A DNA stretch of 64,000 nucleotides from Oreohelix idahoensis (Eukaryota > Mollusca > Gastropoda > Stylommatophora > Oreohelicidae), in assembly GCA_024509875.1 (NCBI GenBank), contig JAMPIV010019849.1, forward strand, positions 310,001-374,000, written 5' to 3'. This document shows, piece by piece, positions 12,605 to 22,950 of this stretch. Position 1 is the stretch's first letter. Each line of letters begins with the position of its first letter. Made by a program: the position numbers and the translations under genes. The notes below the pieces were generated by a model that did not search any database, was not told the origin of the DNA, and worked only from the letters and a program-made list of their open reading frames with translations.

Positions 12605-15600
12605 TTATTTCTGGGGCTTACGGTGATTCTCATCACACGGATGGCGGCTTAAAAAATCCGCTCCCAGATTTGTTTTTCCAGAAATATACTCTATGCTAAA
12701 CTCAAATGGCTGCATAAGTAAGGACCATCTGAGTAACCTAGAATTTTCATGCCTAGCCTGCGCTAGAAACGACAAGGGTTTGTGATCCGTTTGCAACTTG
12801 AATGCCTTCCCATACAGATAAATATTGAATTTCTTTATCGCCCATATTACTGCAAGACATTCTTTTTCGCTAGTTGAGTAATTGGTTTCAGCTTTATTCA
12901 ATTTTCTGCTAGCATATGCCACTGGGCTTAATTCCCCATCCAGTGCATCTGATTTCTGTAACAGGGTCGCACCTAACCCGATATTACTGGCATCCGTCCT
13001 TACAATGAATTCTTGACTTAAGTCAGGTAATTTCAAAATAGGTTTACTTGTAAGCTTTTCCTTCAATTCCTGGTAAGCCAATTCACATTGTGCTGTCCAG
13101 GTAATTCGATCTGGATGTCCTTTACGTGTCAAATCAGTTAACGGTGCACATATGGAATTAAAGTTTTTGATATACTTTTGGTAGAAACCACATAATGAGA
13201 CAAAGGATCTCACGTCTTTCTTGGTTAGTGGTCTCGGGGCTTTCTTTAGTTTCTCTAAAATCTTGGGGTCAGGGGTCATGTTTCCCTGATGGACTGTGTG
13301 TCCCAAGAATTCTAATTCTTTACATCCAACACAACATTTTGTTGGTCGGGCTGTTAAATTCGCTTCTCTAAGTCGATTAAACAGCATGTTCAGAGAGTCA
13401 ATGTGTTCCTCAAATGTTTCTGTTGCTATAAGGATATCATCCATGAAATTTGTGATGCATGGGTTATTCAGAGGGTCCAATAATTTTCTCATTATTCTAG
13501 AGAAGACACTAGGCGCATTCTTCAATCCAAATGGCAATCTGTTAAACTCATAGTGTCCCTCTGAGGTACTAAAAGCTAGGTATGGTCTAACCTCAGGCTT
13601 TACTGGAATCTGATAGTATCCTTTACTCAGATCCACTTTTGAGAAATATTTAGCTTTATTTAGCCTGGCAAACAACTGATTTGTATCCGGCAATGGATCC
13701 ACCTGTCCTTCTGTAATAGCATTCAGTCTCCTGTAATCTATACAGAGTCTATGTTCTCCAGAGGGTTTCCTTAAGAGTACCACACTGGAACTATACGAAG
13801 ATTCACTGTGTGAAATTATTCCCTCCTTCAACAAATAGTCTATCTCTTCCTTCAAAGCTTTCTCCTTAGCAAAAGGAATCGAATAGGGTTTCATACAGAC
13901 AGGTGTGGGGTCTATCAGTTTCATATCATATTCCAATAAGTTTGTATGCCCCGGTCGGTCCGTTAACACCTCTGTATGATTATCTAGAACCTGTTGCACT
14001 CTCTTCTTCTGATCTTTCGTTAAATGTGTACTGATTTTCACCTGTGCCGCTGTCTCACAGGGGTGTAATGGATATTCAAATGATGAAAGTGGTTCCTTTT
14101 TCATCTCCATGGCAATGGACAAGGTCAACAAGTGTGTCTCTTCCTGATTTTCTCTTTCCAAGTATTTCTTTAGGAGATTCACATGATAGATTTTTTCTTT
14201 CCCCTTCTTATCTATCTTATAATTTGTTCTAGACACCTTCTCTAGAACTGTATATGGACCTTGCCATCCAATTTGTAACTTATTTTGACTACCGGGTAGA
14301 AGAAGCAGTACCTTCTCTCCCACAGCCAAATCTCTGTCTTTAGCTTTCCTGTTGTAATAGGCAGCATGTTTTTTCCTGGCTTGTTTCAAATTTTCATTAG
14401 CAAGTTTCCAGCCAGTTTTTAAACGAGTGGTCAGCTCATTCACATATTGGTATGAGGATGTAATATTTTCCTCTGCCTTTTCATCAGTCCACGTTCTTAA
14501 CAACGCTTTGAGTGGACCTTTTATTGGCCTTCCAAATAATAATGTTGCCGGGGCCATACCGGTTGAACTATGGGGTACCTCCCGATAAGCAAAGAGGGCG
14601 GCGTGAAGGTACTGGTCCCATGTATCTGGTTTTTCGTGTGCCAACTTTCTCAGGATCGACATCAACGTTCCATTAAATCTTTCCACTTGGCCGTTCCCTT
14701 GGGGATGGTACACACTACAATGGAAGTGTTTGGCCTGGAAGATCCTGAAAACGTCTTCTGTTAGTTTCCCCTTGAACTGAGAGCCATTATCAGTCAAGAT
14801 TTGATTGGGAAAGCCTAACATTGTGAAAATTGTGAGTAATGCCTCTGCCACATGCTTAGAGTCAATCGATGACAGGGCTACCGCCTCTCCCCACATAGAA
14901 CAAGTGTCCACCAGAGTCAGAATGTAGCTGTTCCTTCTCTTAGTTCGAGTGAGAGGTCCCACAAGATCCACGGCAACTCTCTCAAAGGGTGTTCCCACTA
15001 TGGGCATTTCCCCCAGAGTTGCTGGTGCAGTCCAATGCTTAGGTGCTACTCGTTGGCACTCTGGACAGGATTTTACATATCTTTTGATATCTTCAGTTAT
15101 CCCTGGCCAGAAATAGTGACAAGCTATACGCTGTCCTGTTGCGCTGATCCCCATATGACCACTGAAGGGAATCGCATGCCCTAGTTCCAACACTTTAGTC
15201 CTATATGAAGTGGGAAGGACCAGCTGTCCGTGACCATTGGATTCAGATCCAGCCTTCCTATAAATCAGCTTGTTCTTCATATAAAATTCTCCCTTGCCTG
15301 GAGGTGTATGAGATTTGGGCAACTTCTTGAAACACGGCTTGAGTGTCTTGTCCTCCGCCTGTGCCTTCCTCATCTCATCTGGATGAGTATTTATTGGATT
15401 ATCCTCCTCCTTTTTAGACTGTGATCTGGTCTGCACTGTTGCCAATATCACAGGTCTCTTGGGATTCCCCAAGAAGACATATCTACACCCCAATATCAGA
15501 GGGTAGATTGGCTCATTTATCACTGCTGCTTTTATGATTCCTTCCACATATCGCGTTTTCACCTTTATCCGGGCGACGGGAAGTGTCATGGTAGCTACAT

Positions 15601-16345
15601 CCTTGGTTGCAGTTTGAATCTCCACTGTTTCTGTGGTGTATTGATCTGCCTGCACCAGGTGAGAACTCACAACGGAATCATAATCTAAACCTGTATCATA
15701 TAAACACCTTATGGTGACACCATTACAGATTACATCTTCACACACTGGGGGGTGGTATGGTTCCTGTAGTTCCGCAGGTTTGACCTTTTTTCCCTTCTTT
15801 CCAGATGTCATAGCAGCACAATGAGGAGGTTTCCTTCTACAATGGTCAGTGTCATGATTGTTCATCTTACAATTTTTACACCACCTTTTCCCTTGGTTGA
15901 AAGATTTTCTTTCATCATATTTCCTTTCATCGAATTGTGGGGTTTTATTTTTATTGTCATACCGTGGCCTATCAAACTGGTGCTTACCTTTGTTCTGATC
16001 TCTAGGATCAAATTTATTAAAGTTCTGTGGTGCCTTAAAATTTTCTACCTGTTTCTTTTTATTACCTGATACCTCTGCCTGAGCTGCTTGATACCTTTCA
16101 GCGACATTTAGTAACTCACCCAGCCTCTCTGCACCTTGTTCCATGAGAAACTTTCTCAGGTCTGGAGCCATGGACTCTCTTAATTGTTCTATAAGGATCA
16201 TTTCCTTAAGATCTTGGGTTTTCCCCAGAGAAGTCCATTTCTCCAAGTATGTCTCTAACCGTGCAGAGAACTGGTGATAGGTTTCACCTGACAGTAGTTT
16301 AGCATTCCTAATTTTTTTTTCTATAAAATTCAGCATTCTTTTCAT
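12605..16345 (-). CDS. Gag(C-term)-Pol polyprotein of Gmr1-like element 1
   Basis: An open frame of 1246 residues. In order it holds a SCAN-like capsid C-terminal part (about 20-90), a CCHC knuckle (C156, C159, H164, C169), and an aspartic protease DTG (217-219). Integrase follows with a zinc site (H390, H397, C427, C430), catalytic D460, D519 and E555 with 35 residues between the last two, and a GPY motif (696-698). Reverse transcriptase has FMDD at 967-970 and RNase H has TDAS near 1117 and TDH near 1187. Integrase therefore precedes reverse transcriptase, unlike most Ty3/Gypsy elements. The methionine at 16345 is not the natural start: the frame really continues from Gag upstream and is cut off by one extra base in an A9 run at 16312-16320. 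Every catalytic residue I checked in Pol is present. Confidence 0.92.
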   Translation of the reverse strand: MKRMLNFIEKKIRNAKLLSGETYHQFSARLETYLEKWTSLGKTQDLKEMILIEQLRESMAPDLRKFLMEQGAERLGELLNVAERYQAAQAEVSGNKKKQVENFKAPQNFNKFDPRDQNKGKHQFDRPRYDNKNKTPQFDERKYDERKSFNQGKRWCKNCKMNNHDTDHCRRKPPHCAAMTSGKKGKKVKPAELQEPYHPPVCEDVICNGVTIRCLYDTGLDYDSVVSSHLVQADQYTTETVEIQTATKDVATMTLPVARIKVKTRYVEGIIKAAVINEPIYPLILGCRYVFLGNPKRPVILATVQTRSQSKKEEDNPINTHPDEMRKAQAEDKTLKPCFKKLPKSHTPPGKGEFYMKNKLIYRKAGSESNGHGQLVLPTSYRTKVLELGHAIPFSGHMGISATGQRIACHYFWPGITEDIKRYVKSCPECQRVAPKHWTAPATLGEMPIVGTPFERVAVDLVGPLTRTKRRNSYILTLVDTCSMWGEAVALSSIDSKHVAEALLTIFTMLGFPNQILTDNGSQFKGKLTEDVFRIFQAKHFHCSVYHPQGNGQVERFNGTLMSILRKLAHEKPDTWDQYLHAALFAYREVPHSSTGMAPATLLFGRPIKGPLKALLRTWTDEKAEENITSSYQYVNELTTRLKTGWKLANENLKQARKKHAAYYNRKAKDRDLAVGEKVLLLLPGSQNKLQIGWQGPYTVLEKVSRTNYKIDKKGKEKIYHVNLLKKYLERENQEETHLLTLSIAMEMKKEPLSSFEYPLHPCETAAQVKISTHLTKDQKKRVQQVLDNHTEVLTDRPGHTNLLEYDMKLIDPTPVCMKPYSIPFAKEKALKEEIDYLLKEGIISHSESSYSSSVVLLRKPSGEHRLCIDYRRLNAITEGQVDPLPDTNQLFARLNKAKYFSKVDLSKGYYQIPVKPEVRPYLAFSTSEGHYEFNRLPFGLKNAPSVFSRIMRKLLDPLNNPCITNFMDDILIATETFEEHIDSLNMLFNRLREANLTARPTKCCVGCKELEFLGHTVHQGNMTPDPKILEKLKKAPRPLTKKDVRSFVSLCGFYQKYIKNFNSICAPLTDLTRKGHPDRITWTAQCELAYQELKEKLTSKPILKLPDLSQEFIVRTDASNIGLGATLLQKSDALDGELSPVAYASRKLNKAETNYSTSEKECLAVIWAIKKFNIYLYGKAFKLQTDHKPLSFLAQARHENSRLLRWSLLMQPFEFSIEYISGKTNLGADFLSRHPCDENHRKPQK

Positions 16346-17060
16346 ATCTTAACAAAAGAGCCTGCTTTAGCATGTCATAATTTTCTTGATCACCTCTGCT
16401 CATTTTGGCAAAAACTTCATAAGCTGCCCCACGAAGCCCTTGAGATAACTTTAAGCTCCACCTTTCTCTCTCTAACCCATACGTGGTAGCTAATAGTTCA
16501 TATCTATTTAGATAGCTCTCGATATCATCGTCTTTCTCAACAAAATGATCTAAATGAAAGTTCATAGCTGAGGTTGAGGCTCCCTGACTAGCAGTAGCAT
16601 CAGAGGTAAAGGGACTGGCACCATTTTCAGGAGCATGGCCTTGAAACTCAAACTCCCTTAGTCGTAACTCATGTTCCCTTTGTAATCTCTTCTCCTCCTT
16701 TTCTGCTTCCCTCTCTGCAGCTAATCTCTTTTCTTCTCTTTCTGCAGCTAATCTCTTTTCTTCTCTTTCTGCCTTTTGTTCTTCTAATTAGAGCCTTTTA
16801 ATCTCCCTATCTGCCTCCAATGCTTTAGCCTCTTTGTCAGGATCAATCTGCAGCATCTTAGCCTCAGCCTCTAATTGTAACTTCTTAATTTCCTTTTCAG
16901 CCTCTAACTTTCTTTCAGCCTCTTTTTCTAATCTTCTTTCTTCACGTTCAATATATTTGTCACATTCCGTAGTGACATAGACAATCATAACTTGCCCGTC
17001 CATTCCTAACTCTTTTGCAGCCTGCATAGCAGCAGATCGAAATTTTGCCAGGTCGGCCCT
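16308..17060 (-). pseudogene. Gag N-terminal half of element 1, disabled
   Basis: By comparison with element 2, this is the Gag start: a charged Glu/Lys/Arg-rich predicted coiled coil, then the capsid region beginning MNFHLDHFVEKDD (16565). Three lesions are visible. The codon where element 2 has ATG reads AGG (17058-17060). An in-frame TAA lies at 16788-16790. A 9-base A run (T at 16312-16320) shifts the frame into that of the downstream polyprotein. Otherwise one frame runs from 17060 to 16308. In a working copy, Gag and Pol would be a single continuous frame, as element 2 shows. Confidence 0.85.
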
Positions 17061-17225
17061 TTTCTAACAGGCAAATGTAAACAATATCTAACTAAACAAT
17101 TCAATCTCTAACTAAATATCTAAGGACAACCACAGGCACTGAGAGCTCAACCTTATTTATTTTCACCCAAGGATACCTTTTAAATTTTTATTATTCCCAA
17201 TATATATAATAGGAGAAAGTTCAAT

Positions 17226-17243
17226 ATCCTGGACGAGTCCCCA
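17226..17243 (-). promoter_or_regulatory. Primer binding site of element 1, tRNA-Pro type
   Basis: Five bases inside the 5' LTR the minus strand reads TGGGGACTCGTCCAGGAT. It begins with TGG, the complement of a tRNA CCA end. It differs at two of 18 positions from the well-known tRNA-Pro primer site used by murine gammaretroviruses. The tRNA identity is inferred from that likeness. Confidence 0.8.
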
Positions 17244-17248
17244 ATATA

Positions 17249-19663
17249 TGTGGTAAAGTGGTATGATATAAATATTTATAGGGGACTTAGTGTACTGGCT
17301 GAGATCAGCTGTGAAGGTATCTGTATCTAATAGGTGTAGTGTTTTACAGATAACCTTTCTTTGCTACCACATTTAGACCTCAGTCAGAATTATTCTGGAA
17401 TATTGTGATGACTACGTTGAATGTCTAGGGTTATGAAAATGATGAAGTGTAAGTCACAACAACAACAGACAGATAAACAATTTAATTTATGACACTCACA
17501 TACATATAACACTCTATAAGACTATCTTAAATGAGTCCAGTGTTAAAGTTTCAAATATATATGTATTAATTCCTTTCAAATATTAGATATCCTGATTCAA
17601 CAACAAAGTGAACCAGGAATCACAATCAAATGTAATCACAGGTTATATGTACACAATTATAAATAGAATCTTTGTATTGACATATATTATTATTATTATC
17701 ATATGTGTGTAAGTTGTGAAGGGGTACTATGAGGTAATACTGGTTTTGTTTTTCAAGCTACGTTGTTGTTTGTCATCATGACTTCAAGTGTTTGATTATC
17801 GTGGAAATAGTGTTGGGAAAAGTTCACAGTTCCTGTCATTTGAAACAATTTATTGTCCCTCTGTGTTTAATATAATGTCAATTTTAGAGGGGGGCACATA
17901 ATGTTGAGCTGCTCTGGCCACAGAAGCTTATCTTCCCTGATGGCGGCAGGAAAAGGTCTCCTCTGCTCGATTGCTTCACTGCGTTCTTGAGACACCTCAC
18001 TGGTCGCTATCTGGACCAAGGAGTATGCTGTCAGCCTCTGGATTCAGCAAAACTCAGACCAGGTGCTGCTTCAATAACTTAGGACCACGGTCCGTGAAAC
18101 AAGAAGGTTGTACCTCCTACTTCATAACTAATTTATAATCTATTTCCACACTGAGCACAACACATAACAAACACTGAGTTCAGAGCGGTAGGCCAACTGC
18201 TAGCTTCATCTGAAACAATTTACAACAGTATTCTCCTCCCTAATGGTTACAACGCCTCTGCAATTCCAGCATTATTTCCTTCTATTCAATAAGATAGGTG
18301 TTACAGTACTGTTTGGCAATTCCATGCAGTTTTTACTTTTCTCCGACACGTTCTGTTCAGGTTGGAGCAATATCTAGGCTTTGCCTCATGTTTGCTACTG
18401 AACCACACACATATATACAGACACAAATTATCAATTCACATTCAATTTTCATCAAAAAAGATATCAAATATGTCAAGCTTACCACAATTCATGGAAATAA
18501 TAAACAATTACGTTGACTGGCGATGAATATGGCACAATTTCGATCTGCCTATGTCCCAGGCTTTTATTTAGAAAAATATGAGCTGGATCTCAACGCACTG
18601 TTTCTTTAGTAAGTTTATTTGAAAATGTGGCACTGAACTGACGCTCCTAATTGACTATATCAGCGGGTCTAGCCAATAGGGCCATGTTTACACAAGCTTT
18701 TGAAAAAATGTACCCTTCCTACGTTTCCCCTAACAACCACATTTAGTATTTGTAGTCCGACTAATCGTGTTTCGCCTTACATTTACTTCTATCCAATCAA
18801 ATAGGATTTAACGTGTTGGCCTATTTCCCGTAAAATGGTGGTTTCAAAACATGCCACTGTGCGATTCTGATTTGGTGTTGTCTGACAACCTCACTATTTT
18901 CTTTTGGCTATAATTTGTTAATTCCTAGACTGTTTGCGTAACACTTAACTTATTCTTTGTCAGCAAGTCCTAAGGCACCCAAATATATAAGTTTTAAGGG
19001 AGCTAAGTGGCTGCGTTCAAAATATGTATTTTCTTCTAGGATAGTCGTGCTGTTGCCACCTCCTCACTTCCAAACTTTAGGGTGTCTGCTGTACTGTCAG
19101 ACTAATGTCAGGAGTTTAGACATAAAACAGTAGAATGTCATGTTTCCTAATAAGCATTTTACAGGTTTTTAAACCTAACTCTCGTATGGGTAGTGTTTTT
19201 TATCACTGTTTATTTGAAAAAAAGTTAGTGCTTCATGCCTTTCGCGTTGGGGGTGGCATTAATTGTATATCGCGAGACGCGTGTTAGTGTTGCCGGCGTT
19301 CCTGCTTTCAGCCCTCCCTCTCTCTATCCTAATTCCATCTGTCTTTTCATTACGCAGTGTATAAAATGAAATTAATGCTAGTATTAATCTAGGTCATTAA
19401 TCAGCTTGCGTATCTCAAGGTTTTCTAAGAAATGCAGTACACGTTTTATTGTTTTGTGGAAACGCGTGTATGCTGCTATAGGCTTTACTATCACGTGGAA
19501 ACGTTACAATTTGCAGACGAAGTAGAAAAAAAGGGGGATTTTTGGTACGCCATTGTGACAGCACTGTGCTTTTACCATTTCTCTTTCCTTTTATTGAATT
19601 AATGCGTTAGGCTTTACATTTACCTGATAATTTATATATGTGGATTTAGAATGTTTCACGACA
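17249..19663 (-). repeat. 5' LTR of element 1 (2415 bp)
   Basis: Begins tgtggtaaag and ends cacgaca, followed by the TTCTC target duplication. On the minus strand this LTR is upstream of Gag. A TATA-like TTTTATAC lies near 19357-19366. Positions 18093-18481 hold a 389-bp block, also at 10966-11354, that is absent from the older solo LTR at 37361-39409. Confidence 0.95.
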
Positions 19664-19699
19664 TTCTCCAAGACTGTCATCTCCAAGGGAGATGCAAAC

Positions 19700-20702
19700 T
19701 GACAGCATGGACTGTACCACTCCATTTGAGGGAGCAATTTGTAGTGATGAGACAAGCCTGAGACAGATCCCCAGCTATATGAGAAGAATAGATGATGTTA
19801 TATAAGAACAAACGACACAGTAGAAGGTGTTCGAGTGATACGGGAAAACCGGCAGGTAACAATCGACGAAGTGGCTGGAGAATTGAAGATCAGTTATGGC
19901 TCGGCGCACCACATCATTCATGACGTGCTGCAGTACCACAAAGTCTCCACTAGGTGGGTACCAAAACAACTCACCCTCGAACTGAAAGAACGTCGTGTTG
20001 ATGTTTGTGAAACACTGTTACGACGTTATGAAGCTGAAGGAGATGGCTTTCTACACCGTATAGTCACTGGTGACGAATGCTGGGTCCACTACTTCCAGCC
20101 AGAGACTAAGCGAGCCAGCATGGAGTGGCGACATTCATCATCGCCGAAAGCAAAGAAGTTCCGTACAAAGCGGTCCGCTGGCAAATTGATGCTCATGCTC
20201 TTCTGGGACTGAAAAGGCCCAATCCTGGAACATTACATGCCCAGGGGACTCACTATCAACAGCGAATCATACTGTGATCTGCTTCAGAACCACTTGAAAC
20301 CTGCAATTGGGTCAAAACGTCGCGGCTTGCTCACTTCTGGTGTGTTGTTACAGCACGATAACTCGCGGCTGCACACAGCTCGTGCGACAATAACGAAAAT
20401 CACGAATCTGCGTTTAGATTGTCTTCCACATCCTGCATATTCACCGGACCTCGCGATTATCATGTGTTTTGACCCCTTAAGGAGGCACTCGGTGGCAAAA
20501 AGTTCAGTACCGACGAATGAGGTGAAAGAGGCTACGCAGTCAGAAGAGTTTTTTCTCGCGGAATCCAGGCATTAGTGAATCGCTGGCACACCTGCATTGA
20601 ACTTGGTGGGGACTATGTTGAAAAGTGATTAAATGCTTTCATTCCTATTTGTGCATATTCTGTTAATAAAAAAATATTAAGGTTACTTTTTGACTCCTCG
20701 TA
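19700..20702 (+). mobile_element. Mariner transposon relic
   Basis: The 3' end reads ggttactttttgactcctcg followed by TA, a typical mariner terminal repeat and target dinucleotide. The 5' inverted repeat and the DNA-binding N-terminus were not found, so the copy is 5'-truncated. Its remaining left part lies just after the target duplication of element 1. The left boundary is approximate. Confidence 0.7.
19835..20573 (+). pseudogene. Mariner-type transposase, broken
   Basis: A DDE transposase fragment. Visible signatures are RENRQVTIDEVA, the first catalytic Asp in VTGDECWVHYF, FRTKRSAGK, and the second Asp in LLQHDNSRLHTA. The third block, PHPAYSPDLA, should be followed by the third Asp, giving mariner D34D spacing. 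That Asp is still encoded (gattatcat at about 20454) but a short deletion shifts the frame just before it. A TGA also interrupts the frame at about 20210. The helix-turn-helix N-terminus is missing. It cannot encode an active enzyme. Confidence 0.85.
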
Positions 20703-20703
20703 T

Positions 20704-21558
20704 ATATTGTTATACAGAATTGAGACATCATTGCACTCCGGGCTAACCCATAGGTGTTCAGTCTCCATCAGTACATGTCGAAAAGTGTGAATGCTAATGT
20801 TCCTGTAGCTCGCTGGTTGTAAACACGACAGATGCATCCCCTCATACGTCCATCTCTACTAGCCTTATGTTTGATGCCAAATTCCAAGTCTTAACCTTGA
20901 TGATTTATCTATTGCAGTGTCATTCTCTAACAGGCGATCATTAATTGTTCTTGGTATATCTCCCTTATCCATATCTAGTGTCCCCACTATGGGTGCTCTT
21001 AATGCTAGTCTGTCAGCTCTTTCATTACCACATACCCCAGCATGACCAGGACAGTATACCCACACCAGCTCTTTGTAGACTGGAAGCTTCTATGAATGTT
21101 TTCCATTCATGCCGCAACCAACCACTTTGAACCTTCCGAAGCATGGACTGAGAGTCTGACACCTTGATGGCCTTTGTTAATGAACTTTCAGTTATCCACC
21201 TTAAGGCTGCAGTAACAGCCTCGACCTCCATTCTCATGCTGGAAGTTGTTATCTTGTAAGCCCCGCTATGTTCGGCGACGATTCTGCCCTGCATCCGAGC
21301 AGAGAAGCCCCAACCGGATGTCTCACCACGGATCACAGACTCATCTGTATACACAATGTCATTATTATCCCCGGAATGATCATGTATCAGTTGATTAATT
21401 TCCAATTCTGCTTTTCCATTCCACCAATTTCTACAGTCTCTGCCAAGGCTGATGATGACCTGCTGGTAGTTAATCCAGTTCTCATCTGATATACTCCACT
21501 CTTCCCCCTTGAATATACTGTCGACTGTGGCCACCTGCGACACACACATCATCATCAT
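20704..21558 (-). pseudogene. RNase H domain of an I/Nimbus-like LINE, broken
   Basis: The minus strand encodes a type 1 RNase H. It has VYTDESVIRG (first Asp), SSMRMEVEAVTAAL (Glu), KVSDSQSML (second Asp) and CPGHAGVCGNERAD (final His/Asp region). The last block is in another frame, so a one-base indel lies at about 21070-21080. RNase H at the C-terminus of a LINE protein is typical of the I superclade; the Nimbus relation is a guess from the snail element of that name. A degraded second copy lies at 7381-7850. No reverse transcriptase remains here. Confidence 0.75.
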
Positions 21559-21597
21559 CCCGTCGTGATGGTGACCACATCACCTCTAGTGTACCGA

Positions 21598-21896
<299 letters not shown>

Positions 21897-21898
21897 TC

Positions 21899-22600
21899 TC
21901 ATCTCAACCCATAACCCGTCATGGGTCGTAGGGGTGCCCTGGTGGAAGCATCAGCAGACAGGATCCTCCACTGCTCTCTATCCTCAGCAATGCGTACAAG
22001 TGTGGAGAAACCGTGTCCTGCCCATTCTTTGATGTTATCAGCCCAGGATTTTCTTTGCCTTCCTCTTCTCCGTTTACCTTCGACTGTTCCCTGGAGGATC
22101 GTTTTCGAAAGGGAGTGATGACGAGTTACATGCCCAAACCAGGCAAGCTTTCGACGTTTCACTATTGACAAAAGTGGTTCTTGGTGGCCTGCATAGGTGT
22201 TTATCTTCTCTCTAACATAGACATTTGTTTTGTGCTCTTTATAGCAAATGCGCAAAATTCTTCATAACATTTATGCTCGAAAACCTGAATCCTTCGCTCC
22301 GTATCTGCAGTGAGTGTCCAGCTCTCACACCCATACAAGAGAATAGATAATACAAGTGATTTGTATAATTTGATCTTCACAGGAAAACTGATGTTACTTT
22401 TCCAGATCACATTCAACCTTGTCATGGCAGCTGAGGCCATCTCAAGTCTTGTCTTGATTTCTTTATTTGATCTTCCATCACTACATATAGTGGACCCGAG
22501 ATATTTAAAGGTGTTAACTTCTTCTAACGTTTGCCCATTTAACGTAATGGTGGTCGGAACATGTATATATATATATATATATTTGCCACTCCTTTTCTTG
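21899..22600 (-). pseudogene. LINE ORF2 C-terminal fragment (family C)
   Basis: The minus strand encodes the distal part of a LINE protein in two frames. One stretch is RLNVIWKSNISFPVKIKLYK with LLYGCESWTL. The other is KRRKLAWFGHVTRHHSLSKT with [20 protein letters not shown]. This is the usual post-catalytic region of RTE/jockey-type proteins. The catalytic YADD region is gone. A frameshift lies near 22230-22250. Confidence 0.8.
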
Positions 22601-22950
22601 ACACTGATAACAAGAGTTGCTAATAATATATTACACTGACAAACAACATTTTTCTTTCTTATATAAGAATAAGTGTTCTTAGGTCAGTTTCTTGTGCTGA
22701 TTTCACATTTGAAATCCGTTTATCACGTCGGGTTCTTAAGATATTTGTGAATAAATATATTTTTGGGAAACCGTTATTTGCTCCGTTTCATTTTTACTAT
22801 ATAACTTTTTAAAAATTAATAAAATGCAAAATAATTCTACTTTTTATACTGCTAAAAGATGCATGACATATGTTACGTTATATTTCAAATAGTTACTGTA
22901 TTTTGAAATAATTCTGAGTGAAATATGGCTTCTAGAAGTTGTAGAAATTC

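Larger units (their letters stand above)
10098..19663 (-). mobile_element. Complete Gmr1-like Ty3/Gypsy retrotransposon (element 1)
   Basis: A full LTR retrotransposon of about 9.6 kb, read on the minus strand. Both LTRs run TG to CA and are flanked by a perfect 5-bp target duplication TTCTC (10093-10097 and 19664-19668). Internally the order is Gag, protease, integrase, reverse transcriptase, RNase H. Placing integrase before reverse transcriptase is the diagnostic trait of Gmr1-like elements, first described from Atlantic cod and other deuterostomes. A tRNA-Pro-type primer site and a purine-rich tract lie in the expected places. No envelope-like frame is present. The Pol frame is open, but Gag has lost its start codon and has one nonsense and one frameshift, so the copy is not autonomous. 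Confidence 0.93.
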
